From positions 682,001 to 746,000 of the forward strand of contig OZ246407.1 of assembly GCA_965231025.1 (NCBI GenBank): a stretch of DNA of 64,000 nt. Direction: 5' to 3'. A program made the translations under genes and the position numbers. This DNA is from PALSA-1335 sp965231025. Its GTDB lineage: Bacteria; Patescibacteriota; Gracilibacteria; UBA1369. Below the pieces are notes generated by a model. The model did no database searches and was not told the origin of the DNA. It saw only the letters and a list, made by a program, of their open reading frames with translations. Shown here one piece after another: positions 42,969 to 53,787 of this stretch (its first letter is position 1; every line of letters begins with the position of its first letter).

Positions 42969-43025
42969 ATCTTGGATAGGAGTATAACGCTTATTGCTTA
43001 AGCATCAGTCTTCCATCCAAGATTT
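42969..43025 (-). repeat. Inverted repeat in the leader of the microprotein genes
   Basis: Arms AATCTTGGAT (42969-42978) and ATCCAAGATT (43014-43023), extended with bulges, enclose a loop that itself holds GCTTAAGC-like pairing. In the minus-strand transcript this would be a leader hairpin about 40-100 bases before the first start codon. Confidence 0.55.
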
Positions 43026-43071
43026 CCTTATGTAAGTTTTCAAAGATCTGGAACGGATGTATCACCGAAAA

Positions 43072-43115
43072 ATATGTTATTTTTCATGATAAATCACGAC
43101 CCTAAAATAACATAT
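43072..43115. promoter_or_regulatory. 12-base inverted repeat overlapping the microprotein promoter
   Basis: ATATGTTATTTT (43072-43083) and AAAATAACATAT (43104-43115) are exact complements 20 bases apart. The right arm covers the -10 of the promoter at 43104-43132, as an operator would. Confidence 0.55.
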
Positions 43116-43132
43116 ATACATAGTTTTGTCAA
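43104..43132 (-). promoter_or_regulatory. Promoter driving the microprotein genes
   Basis: On the minus strand, perfect TTGACA, 17 bases, TATTTT. It is 24 bases past the lepA stop and about 180 bases before the first microprotein start. Confidence 0.65.
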
Positions 43133-43155
43133 CCTGTCGTTCGGACTGCCACGTC

Positions 43156-44970
43156 CTATTTCTTCAAAATAGCCAGGAAAGCCTCCTGAGGCAAATCAAC
43201 CTTTCCGACCTTCTTCATGCGTTTTTTCCCGGCTTTTTGCTTCTTCAAAAGCTTATCCTTACGGGTTCGGTCCCCGCCATACAGCTTGGCGGTCACATCC
43301 TTCCTCATGGCACTGATCGTCTCACGGGCAACCACCTTACTCCCAATGGCAGCCTGGATAGCAACCTCGAACTGATGTTTGGGAATGAGTTCTTTCAGCT
43401 TCTTACACAGATCAATACCCACATGATGCGCCTGTTCACGGTGAACAATCATGGACAGGGCATCGACTTTTTCGCTGGCTATGAGGATATCCAGCTTTAC
43501 AAGGTTTCCTTCACGATACTCAAGATACTCATAGTTCATGGACGCATACCCGGAACTGATACTTTTCAGGGAATCATAGTAATCCACGACAATCGAAGCC
43601 AAAGGCACCTCAAAAAACAAAATGACCCGGTTTTCGTCAATATATTGGATGCTCTTATTGACCCCACGCTTTTCAAGAGTCATCTGCATAATACTCCCCA
43701 CATATTCCTTGGGAGTCAAAATCTCAACTTTCACCCAAGGCTCTTTGATTGCCATAATCGTGGCCGGATCAGGCAAATCGGCCGGATTTGCGACAAAGAC
43801 CTCTTCCCCGTTGTTTTTCACCGCAATATAAGACACCGACGGCGCGGTAACGATCAAAGTCAGGTTATATTCCCGCTCAAGACGTTCCTGAACGATATCC
43901 AAATGCAAAAGCCCCAAGAAACCACACCGGAAACCATGTCCAAGAGCCCCTGATTGTTCGGGCGTAAAACTCAAGGCAGAATCGCTTAATTGAAGCTTTT
44001 GGAGCGCATCCCTAAGGAGCGGAAAATCATCACCGTCTACGCAATAGATACTTGCAAAAACAAAAGGTTTGACCACCTTATAGCCAGCCAAAGGCCTGGC
44101 ATCATGAGGATCCAGAGGTTTAGTGCCGGGTTTCCATATCGTGTCACCAACGCGGGCATCGCCAACATTCTTTAAACCGGAAACGACATACCCCACCTCA
44201 CCGGAAACCAACCTTTCGGCAGCAAGGTATTTGGGCTTAAAATAACCCACCTCAAGGACCTCCAGCTCTGTCTTATTATGAAGCAAATAAATCTTGTCAC
44301 CGCGCTTCAGTTCACCAGACATCAAGCGGACATAAGTCACCACCCCCCTATAAGAGTCATATACTGAATCAAAAATGAGGGCTTTCGTCTCGTCACCTTC
44401 ATCGGTTTCCGGAGGAGGCGGAACCTTTTCAATCACCGCGGCCAGAACTTTCTCCACATTCGTCCCCTCTTTCGCGGATATGGGGATAATCTCCTCTTTC
44501 GGAATTCCGAGCGTATTTTCTATTTCCTGGGCCCTTCGTTCTACATCAGCGGAAGGAAGGTCTATCTTGTTCAATACAGCAACGAGCTTGAGGTCATGCT
44601 CCAGGGCTAAATAGCAGTTTGCCAGCGTTTGCGCCTCTATCCCCTGTGTGGCGTCAACAACCAGAATAGCCCCCTCACACGCAGCCAGGCTTCGTGATAC
44701 CTCATAGGTAAAGTCCACATGCCCGGGCGTATCGATAAGGTTCAAAACGTAGTCCCTTCCATCCTGCTTCCAATTCATGCGGACGGGCTGAAGCTTAATG
44801 GTGATGCCCCTTTCCTGTTCGAGCTCCATGGTATCCAACAACTGTTCATGTTTCATTTCACGCTTGCTTACCGTCCCGGTCACTTCCAAAAATCGGTCGG
44901 CAAGAGTCGATTTCCCATGGTCAATATGGGCGATAATACAAAAATTTCTAATGTGGGAACTATCTCGCAT
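43156..44970 (-). CDS. lepA: Elongation factor 4 (LepA)
   Basis: Ribosome-bound GTPase that helps ribosome assembly or back-translocation. The G1 motif is AHIDHGKST at residues 14-22, with DTPGHVDF, NKIDLPSAD and the LepA-specific C-terminal KLYGGDRTRKDKLLKKQKAG. At 604 residues it is full length. The gene is single, with no SD. A divergent promoter for prgI lies just upstream, and the microprotein locus begins just after its stop. Confidence 0.97.
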   Translation of the reverse strand: MRDSSHIRNFCIIAHIDHGKSTLADRFLEVTGTVSKREMKHEQLLDTMELEQERGITIKLQPVRMNWKQDGRDYVLNLIDTPGHVDFTYEVSRSLAACEGAILVVDATQGIEAQTLANCYLALEHDLKLVAVLNKIDLPSADVERRAQEIENTLGIPKEEIIPISAKEGTNVEKVLAAVIEKVPPPPETDEGDETKALIFDSVYDSYRGVVTYVRLMSGELKRGDKIYLLHNKTELEVLEVGYFKPKYLAAERLVSGEVGYVVSGLKNVGDARVGDTIWKPGTKPLDPHDARPLAGYKVVKPFVFASIYCVDGDDFPLLRDALQKLQLSDSALSFTPEQSGALGHGFRCGFLGLLHLDIVQERLEREYNLTLIVTAPSVSYIAVKNNGEEVFVANPADLPDPATIMAIKEPWVKVEILTPKEYVGSIMQMTLEKRGVNKSIQYIDENRVILFFEVPLASIVVDYYDSLKSISSGYASMNYEYLEYREGNLVKLDILIASEKVDALSMIVHREQAHHVGIDLCKKLKELIPKHQFEVAIQAAIGSKVVARETISAMRKDVTAKLYGGDRTRKDKLLKKQKAGKKRMKKVGKVDLPQEAFLAILKK

Positions 44971-45055
44971 TTATTGAACAAAATTTTTATTCAAGCCGTG
45001 AATTTCCTCAAGAAAAATCGCACGGGATTTAAAGTCGCAGAGAGTCTACCAAACA

Positions 45056-45084
45056 TTGTAGGGAAGTGCAATTTCTGCTATAAT
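45056..45084 (+). promoter_or_regulatory. Promoter of the PrgI/TraC-like genes
   Basis: TTGTAG, 17 bases, TGC-TATAAT (extended -10), 22 bases before the PrgI ATG. Confidence 0.75.
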
Positions 45085-45106
45085 TTAAAGATTCTCAATA
45101 AAACCT

Positions 45107-45553
45107 ATGCAGTTCAAAGTTCCACAAAACGTGCAGCGCGAAGATAAGATCGTGGGACCCCTCACGCTCAAGCAACTCATTATCTGCGGGGTCGGCGGAG
45201 GCATCGCCTATGCCATCTACGTCGGACTGGCAAAGGAGTATCTTTGGATCACCTGGCTCCCGCCGGTCGCGTTTATTTCCCTGATCACCATACTTTTTGC
45301 GTTCGTAAAACCGCTCGACATGGAATTTTCAAGATTTCTCGCCGTGTACCTGCAACATGTACTCCTTCCGCAAAAAAGACGATGGGTCCAGGGCAGCGCC
45401 GAAATCATCCTTTCCATGTACGAAACCTCAAAACCCCAAACAAAAGTCGAAAAGAAGGCAGAGGCCAAAGCGGAACAGATGATGGATAAAAGAAAGAAAC
45501 TCGAAGAGTTAAGCAAAATCCTGGACACACACAGCAATAATCTACACCAATAA
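45107..45553 (+). CDS. PrgI-family membrane protein
   Basis: A 148-residue protein with two adjacent membrane helices (about 23-43 and 47-68) after the conserved start MQFKVPQNVQREDKIVGPLT, then FSRFLAVYLQHVLLPQKRRW, which is the PrgI pattern seen beside TraC/VirB4 genes in Gram-positive-type conjugation and in CPR genomes. The C-terminus is a charged helix (about 100-145). It precedes the TraC-like gene by 11 bases. Confidence 0.88.
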   Translation: MQFKVPQNVQREDKIVGPLTLKQLIICGVGGGIAYAIYVGLAKEYLWITWLPPVAFISLITILFAFVKPLDMEFSRFLAVYLQHVLLPQKRRWVQGSAEIILSMYETSKPQTKVEKKAEAKAEQMMDKRKKLEELSKILDTHSNNLHQ

Positions 45554-45564
45554 CGCCCCAATTT

Positions 45565-46317
45565 ATGGCAAATCCAAGCCCAAACAGCGAATCCACACGA
45601 CAGTCGCAGGCGAAAAAGAACCCCGCATCCAGTACGCAGACATACCTTCGGATCGCTGAAATCCGGGACGACACCATTATATTAAAAAATGGCGGGATTC
45701 GTTCCGTACTCAGGGTTTCCAGCATCAATTTCAACCTGAAATCCGAAGAGGAACAAAACTCCATTGTGTATTCATACCAGGGGTTTTTAAATACTCTCGA
45801 ATTTCCCATTCAGATTGTCGTCCGTTCAAAAAAACTGGACATCGACAATTACCTGGATAAACTCCGGAAAATCGGTGAAAAGCAGACAAACCCCCTTCTC
45901 CAGACTCAGACCTATGAATATGTGGAGTATATAGCCAAACTTGTGGAATACGCGGACATTATGGAAAAAGACTTTTTGGTCATTGTCCCCCTTGACCCCA
46001 TGAGAGCCCAGAAACCGAATATTCTCCAGCAATTCTTTCAGAACATGAACGCAAAGGACAGCTATGAAGCGATCAAGCGCCGCCACGAAGAGTTCGAACA
46101 ACTAAAAAAAACCCTGGTTCAGCGTGTCAGCGCCGTTAAAGTCGGTCTGGAAAACTGCGGACTGAAGGCCCAGGAACTTACCACCAAAGAACTGATCGAA
46201 CTGTTCTACAACATCTATAACCCCACGGTGGCCCGTTACGAAAAAGCCAAGGAAATCCAGGACATCAATGTCCAAACCGATGAAGAAAAGATGGTCCAGG
46301 ACTACCAGGGAACATAG
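45565..46317 (+). CDS. TraC/VirB4-like N-terminal domain protein without ATPase domain
   Basis: A 250-residue soluble protein following PrgI. Its text YLRIAEIRDDTIILKNGGIR, VLRVSSINFNLKSEEEQNSI, SYQGFLNTLEFPIQIVVRSK and LDIDNYLDKL is that of the N-terminal half of TraC/VirB4 proteins in CPR genomes. The usual ATPase half (Walker A and B) is absent: the frame ends cleanly and a strong terminator follows at 46355. It could be a split gene whose ATPase half lies elsewhere. Confidence 0.8.
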   Translation: MANPSPNSESTRQSQAKKNPASSTQTYLRIAEIRDDTIILKNGGIRSVLRVSSINFNLKSEEEQNSIVYSYQGFLNTLEFPIQIVVRSKKLDIDNYLDKLRKIGEKQTNPLLQTQTYEYVEYIAKLVEYADIMEKDFLVIVPLDPMRAQKPNILQQFFQNMNAKDSYEAIKRRHEEFEQLKKTLVQRVSAVKVGLENCGLKAQELTTKELIELFYNIYNPTVARYEKAKEIQDINVQTDEEKMVQDYQGT

Positions 46318-46354
46318 GACAAACATGCGATAATTTTCCTGTTGGCAGAAAAAC

Positions 46355-46383
46355 AAAAACCCCGTAGAATCCGCGGGGTTTTT
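46355..46383 (+). terminator. Terminator of the PrgI/TraC-like operon
   Basis: AAAAACCCCG (46355-46364) and CGGGGTTTTT (46374-46383) around a 9-base loop, 38 bases after the stop. Confidence 0.92.
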
Positions 46384-46408
46384 CATGATATTTTCCTGAC
46401 AATAACTA

Positions 46409-46437
46409 TTGACATAGTAAATAAAATATGTTATAAA
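46409..46437 (+). promoter_or_regulatory. Promoter of the unknown 726-residue gene
   Basis: Perfect TTGACA, 17 bases, TATAAA, 21 bases before the ATG at 46458. The spacer includes AAATATGTTAT, which matches the inverted-repeat arm at 43072. Confidence 0.75.
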
Positions 46438-46457
46438 GAAGTGCTTTTACCATAACC

Positions 46458-48638
46458 ATGAGCAACACAACTCCCACAATTCATCCACCGGGTCCGGAAA
46501 CCCTTCCCATTATGGAAGGGGGCGAAAGGTTGATGCTCCCCAGGGAAATAACGGCGCTTGATCTTGAAACCGAGAAGAGAGAGGTGGAACGTCGCAGTGC
46601 TTTTCCCGGAATGGAACGCCACAGACGTCTGTTCGCAAAAATCGAACAAATCGTCCGGCGCTACAGCATTAATCCCCTTGCCACTGACGCTGAAGGTAAA
46701 TATACCGCCGACTTCGCAAAAGTCCGTGAATTTTTGGAAAGAGAGGTGAAGGAACTTGAAAATCTGGATGCCCTGATCCCCCTTTTGCGCATTCTCAGGG
46801 AAAACGAATGGAACCTGAATGAAGGAGACAAAAGGATCGGTGCCTACCGGCTCGTTTCTCCAACGATCAAAGAATTGAACGACTACTACCTCGGGCCGAA
46901 CCAGACCGATGATTATGTGGACGAATTACACCAGAAGATCGAGCAGATACTCGGTGAACACAACGCCAAAGTCCTGAAATCCCACTTCAAAGGAGGGATC
47001 TTCATCATTGATGTCGCCCGCATCGAGCACGACGAACCCAACGGACGCAGTAATATCGACGTACTCGAACTCAAACTTGGACAAATTCAAAAAGTAGCAA
47101 AGGATGTTCTGCTTGCACACTTAAAAAAACGTCGCCACCACCTGGAAAAAAAACAGGCCCAGAAATCCATGGAACGGCTCCAGCTGAGCCAGGGAGATGA
47201 GAACGGACCGAACGACCAGGAAACCGAGGAAAAAGTCCGCACCCTTTCTAAGGAAATTCATAAGCTCGAAGAAAACATCGAAGAGCTCCAGGAGATGTGC
47301 TCCATGATCGAGAGCGGTGAAAAAAGCATAGACATCGCCATCGGACTGGACAAGCTGAGGGCAGGTCCGCAAAACAGCTACCTTGCCATCCGCAATGCGG
47401 AATGTGCGGCCAATATCGCTACACTGCAGAAACTTGAACCGGACATTTTAAACGGAAACGGGAAAAAGAACGGGGTTCCGTTCGTTTACATGAGGGAATA
47501 CAGCCACAAAGAACTTTTTAAACATCTGATCCGTGCACAGCACAATCTTGGAAAAGTCGTAAACCCGGAAACGGTAGACGTATACGATGAATGGAAACAG
47601 TTTTTTATGATGGACGAAAACGGGTACGTGAGAATGAAACCGGAAATGATCAACACCTACCGTCATGTCGACAAATACCGCAAAAGCGACGAATACATGG
47701 CCATGTCCGACGAGGAAAAACAAGCGTTTGAGGAAAAATTGAAATTCTTCGACCGATACTACAAAGCCATGAACATCGTAGACTTCCTGAAAAACTTCCA
47801 GACGGAAAGAATGGACCCCTACCTTTCCGACATTTACAAGATCGTGGGGATACTCAACGCCTCGGAAAAAGCGCTCAGCGAAGAAAAACCAGACGAAAAC
47901 CGAATACGCACGCTCCTGGAACACACATCCAAAGCGCTTGAACTATCGCTGAAAAACGACTCCCCCTTCGAACAACGAGTGAGAACCACCCGCGCCGCGA
48001 TCAAAGCCATGATGGAACCAGGAATGAAAGTATTGATCTTCGGAGACAACATCGGATTCGGAGCACTGAACCAGTCCGCATTCGAACGATGCGCGATCGA
48101 CCTCATCGGCATGCTGAACATCAGCAACGAAGAATGGGCAACAATGGTTGGAGAAGACGGAACAATCGATAAGGCAAAACTCGACAAGATTCTGGAGAAA
48201 AAACTGGAAGACCTTCACGAACAACCTGAATTTGCCAGGAAAATGATGTCGTTCGACGACACCGGAACGGCGTATCTCAGGGGAATCGAGGAAAAAATGT
48301 TCCGAATATACGGAGGGAACCCGGTTATAGACGCGGACGGAGGAGACGAAACCCGCGCCGTATTTACCGAAGGAAATGTTCCCGGCCTAAGCCGAAAACT
48401 CGGTGACGTAAGACGCCGGCTTCTTAGATTCTCCGTAGCCAATAACATTCGTATCGCGGCCAGAGCCGACAACTTCCAACTGCCCGCAATCACGACCGAA
48501 CAGATACAGAGGGATCAAAGACAGGCCATCCTTGAACTCATTGAAACCATGGAGGAGTCGGAAGCGGCACACACGGTGATAAAGGCCGACAACATGAGAG
48601 GCGACCACCGTATCGTTATGCTCAGGGAAAGTGTATAG
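46458..48638 (+). CDS. Large unknown soluble protein
   Basis: A 726-residue product, not recognised. It has no signal peptide or membrane helix. The sequence is mostly helical and charged, with a strong coiled-coil at about residues 218-300 (EEKVRTLSKEIHKLEENIEE). A Gly-rich part near 525 reads GMKVLIFGDNIGFGALNQSA, and the end is basic then acidic (LIETMEESEAAHTVIKADNM). Codon use matches the neighbours. It has its own strong promoter and precedes two further unknown genes. Confidence 0.7.
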   Translation: MSNTTPTIHPPGPETLPIMEGGERLMLPREITALDLETEKREVERRSAFPGMERHRRLFAKIEQIVRRYSINPLATDAEGKYTADFAKVREFLEREVKELENLDALIPLLRILRENEWNLNEGDKRIGAYRLVSPTIKELNDYYLGPNQTDDYVDELHQKIEQILGEHNAKVLKSHFKGGIFIIDVARIEHDEPNGRSNIDVLELKLGQIQKVAKDVLLAHLKKRRHHLEKKQAQKSMERLQLSQGDENGPNDQETEEKVRTLSKEIHKLEENIEELQEMCSMIESGEKSIDIAIGLDKLRAGPQNSYLAIRNAECAANIATLQKLEPDILNGNGKKNGVPFVYMREYSHKELFKHLIRAQHNLGKVVNPETVDVYDEWKQFFMMDENGYVRMKPEMINTYRHVDKYRKSDEYMAMSDEEKQAFEEKLKFFDRYYKAMNIVDFLKNFQTERMDPYLSDIYKIVGILNASEKALSEEKPDENRIRTLLEHTSKALELSLKNDSPFEQRVRTTRAAIKAMMEPGMKVLIFGDNIGFGALNQSAFERCAIDLIGMLNISNEEWATMVGEDGTIDKAKLDKILEKKLEDLHEQPEFARKMMSFDDTGTAYLRGIEEKMFRIYGGNPVIDADGGDETRAVFTEGNVPGLSRKLGDVRRRLLRFSVANNIRIAARADNFQLPAITTEQIQRDQRQAILELIETMEESEAAHTVIKADNMRGDHRIVMLRESV

Positions 48639-48671
48639 TCGACATATATCAGTGTTTTGTCAGAAATAACC

Positions 48672-48699
48672 TTGATTTATTGGAAATAAATGGTATAGA
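48672..48699 (+). promoter_or_regulatory. Promoter of the 171- and 91-residue genes
   Basis: TTGATT, 16 bases, TATAGA, 27 bases before the ATG at 48727. Confidence 0.6.
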
Positions 48700-48726
48700 A
48701 TCAATCATCCTTAACAACCCTCAGTT

Positions 48727-49242
48727 ATGGTGAAACCAGGACAAAGCGATCGATCATCCGCTATCGATTCAGGAAACGGCAAACTGGAATTAACAAACGA
48801 CCGCGCCATCATTCAGGTTGAACGAGTACTTTCCACACAAGGTGGAAACGTTGAGCCGAAGCTTTTAAGTGAAATACGCGACTGGTGTGAGGACCAAAAA
48901 AGAATGAACAAAGAGGCGAACGGCGGTTACTCCATCGCCTGGAAAAGACTGGGAAAACTCGTTGCAACAAGGGATTTGACTCTCAGAACTCAACTACTCT
49001 TAAACTGCGACGATTTCCGTACATTTATTGAAGGCGTTGAATCGGGAGACATTGTCCCCACCCCTACTCCCCCGGCATCAGCCGTCATTGTAAGGCAACA
49101 GGGCGGAGTAAGGCGCGGTTTGGCCGGCATTTACGGAAGAACACCCACCCCAAAGCCTCCAAGAGCCGACGAGTCCGGCGCCATTCAAAGCGCACAAGCT
49201 CAAGGTTCAGACAAGGTCAAAACTGGCAACGGCAATGAATAA
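48727..49242 (+). CDS. Unknown soluble protein with Pro/Ala-rich tail
   Basis: A 171-residue product, not recognised. Residues 25-105 look folded and helical (LLSEIRDWCEDQKRMNKEAN); the rest is Pro, Gly and Arg-rich (TPTPPASAVIVRQQGGVRRG) and probably disordered. Its TAA overlaps by one base the ATG of the membrane protein gene (TAATG), so both are likely made together. Confidence 0.6.
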   Translation: MVKPGQSDRSSAIDSGNGKLELTNDRAIIQVERVLSTQGGNVEPKLLSEIRDWCEDQKRMNKEANGGYSIAWKRLGKLVATRDLTLRTQLLLNCDDFRTFIEGVESGDIVPTPTPPASAVIVRQQGGVRRGLAGIYGRTPTPKPPRADESGAIQSAQAQGSDKVKTGNGNE

Positions 49243-49517
49243 TGGATAACAGAATTGAAGAACTCGAAAAAGAGGTCCAATCCCTCAAAGCCCGGAACAT
49301 CCGAGTTGAAACCGACAAAGCCTGGGAAACCAGCGGCTTCAGGATCGGAACAATCTGCGTGATCACCTACCTGACCGCAGGGGCTGTCCTGTTTTTAATC
49401 GGAGTCAAAGACTTTTACCTCGGAGCGCTCATTCCGGTTATTGGCTTCTTCCTGTCGACTTTATCGCTATCTGAAGTCAAGAAATGGTGGATAAGGAAAA
49501 GAGGAAAATCCGTCTGA
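49242..49517 (+). CDS. Small coiled-coil membrane protein
   Basis: A 91-residue product: a short coiled-coil start (MDNRIEELEKEVQSLKAR), then two membrane helices at about 31-52 and 57-75 and a basic end (KKWWIRKRGKSV). No family is recognised. Translation overlaps the upstream gene by one base. It converges with the 5S rRNA terminator. Confidence 0.6.
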   Translation: MDNRIEELEKEVQSLKARNIRVETDKAWETSGFRIGTICVITYLTAGAVLFLIGVKDFYLGALIPVIGFFLSTLSLSEVKKWWIRKRGKSV

Positions 49518-49550
49518 GGTAACGAGATTGGTAAAAATCAAATGGAACGA

Positions 49551-49671
49551 AAAAATCCATTGGATCGAGTATCACAAGAAGACAAGAAAAATACGACTGA
49601 AACGTATTGAAATACGTTGAGGAAGTATTTTTCGCAGTCGACGCTGTGAGACGACGATCTAATGGATTTTT
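49551..49671 (-). terminator. Nested inverted repeats at the end of the 23S-5S unit
   Basis: Outer arms of 17 bases with one mismatch (49551-49567 and 49655-49671), inner arms AAAAATAC/GTATTTTT (49587-49594, 49625-49632) and AACGTATT/AATACGTT (49601-49618). They sit between the 5S 3' end and the converging membrane gene, fitting an rRNA terminator and trailer. Confidence 0.6.
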
Positions 49672-49680
49672 AAAAAGCAC

Positions 49681-49802
49681 TGTCCTGGCAGCGCCCTACT
49701 TTCCCCTTGCTGATAGCATGAGTATCATTGGCGAAGAGTGGCTTAACTGCTGTGTTCGGGATGGGAACAGGTGTGACCCACTCTCTAGAGCTGCCAAGAC
49801 AG
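49681..49802 (-). rRNA. rrf: 5S ribosomal RNA
   Basis: On the minus strand it begins CTGTCTTGGCAGC and ends GCTGCCAGGACAG, pairing end to end, with the loop texts CACCTGTTCCCATCCCGAAC and GCCAATGATACT typical of 5S. Ends may shift by a few bases. It follows 23S by about 190 bases. Confidence 0.93.
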
Positions 49803-49920
49803 TGCCTTTTAACCATGTTGCACTGCTTGTCTTCAACGGGCCTCAAATTGGATTGATTGATTGATTCTATCCGCAATATCATCACACCAGCCAGAGTCTA
49901 CACTCAAAGCTAGTTAAACG

Positions 49921-49983
49921 TGTGCATTTATGTCAGTACTTAACTCCGCACAATGCGGAACTAAGTACTGACAGATGCACATA
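49921..49983 (-). repeat. Long hairpin between 23S and 5S
   Basis: Arms 49921-49950 and 49954-49983 pair over nearly 30 bases. The two differences within TAACTCCGCA become G-U pairs in the minus-strand RNA, which suggests a functional processing stem rather than chance. Confidence 0.6.
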
Positions 49984-49995
49984 AAGATGAAACAA

Positions 49996-53104
<3,109 letters not shown>

Positions 53105-53376
53105 TTGATTTCATCCATTTAACTAGCTTCGAGTACATACTCAAAGCTTAATATACTAATTTAATAAGATATAACTCTCAAATGAAATTACAGATTGATT
53201 ATCAATCTTTCTTTTTTTGAGGCCCAATTGTTAAAGAACAAAAAAGGTGTGTCTTTTCGTACACACCCCTCAACCCAAAGTCCTGAAGTTGATCAGCACT
53301 TTAAGCTTAGGGATATGAACGAATTGTGTGGTGTAAAACCATGTAATAAATCTCAACCTCAAATTGAGGCCACTGC
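53105..53376 (-). other. 23S leader region
   Basis: About 270 bases without a gene. It holds boxA, a hairpin GGTGTGT/ACACACC at 53248-53269, a CCTCAA/TTGAGG hairpin at 53357-53369, and GGGCCTCAAA, which can pair with TTTGAGGCCC in the 23S-5S spacer (about 49838-49847) as a processing stem. Confidence 0.6.
53226..53240 (-). promoter_or_regulatory. boxA antitermination site in the 23S leader
   Basis: TGTTCTTTAACAATT on the minus strand, one base from the E. coli boxA TGCTCTTTAACAATT. It lies about 120 bases before 23S. Confidence 0.8.
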
Positions 53377-53405
53377 ATTATAAGCAAGCAAGATACCGAA
53401 GTCAA
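53377..53405 (-). promoter_or_regulatory. Promoter of the 23S-5S unit
   Basis: Minus strand TTGACT, 17 bases, perfect TATAAT. This shows 23S is not dependent on the 16S promoter. Confidence 0.85.
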
Positions 53406-53436
53406 GAAATATTTCACGAAAAGTTTCCTGCGCCGA

Positions 53437-53688
53437 TTAGCTCTGTCCTACACCGAAAATCGGACCCAGCCCGCTGGTAAAAAGATCCTGGATTGTTCCC
53501 AAAGCGTACATCAAAGAAACAATCGAGATAAAAAGCCCGACGAGTATAAAAAGATTATAGGTTCCTCCCGACCCCAGGTACTGTTCAGCCCATTGAATCG
53601 GGCCCGTGAACTGTTTCAGATGGTAACGGTAGATCATCAACAGGAAACCGAGCGGTATTCCAAATAGGCCAACGATAATACGATCCAT
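53437..53688 (-). CDS. Small two-helix membrane protein
   Basis: An 83-residue product starting MDRIIVGLFGIPLGFLLMIY, with a second helix at about 47-66 (LFILVGLFISIVSLMYALGT) and a Gly-rich end. No family is recognised. Start at 53688 is the first ATG that leaves the divergent hemW region free. It lies just upstream of the 23S promoter on the same strand. Confidence 0.65.
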   Translation of the reverse strand: MDRIIVGLFGIPLGFLLMIYRYHLKQFTGPIQWAEQYLGSGGTYNLFILVGLFISIVSLMYALGTIQDLFTSGLGPIFGVGQS

Positions 53689-53787
53689 ACAAAAGCGTAA
53701 AAAATACTTTAGAATAGTATACCATAAAACGCGGCTTATAACCAATCGGGTTGCCAAAGAACCCAAATGGGGATAATCATTCCCACT

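Noticed and set aside
43126..43953. Open frame of 275 codons on the plus strand
   Set aside because: Antisense shadow of lepA.
45565..46400. Frameshift hiding the ATPase half of the TraC-like gene
   Set aside because: The stop is followed at once by a strong terminator and then an unrelated gene with its own promoter; no Walker motif is found in other frames downstream.
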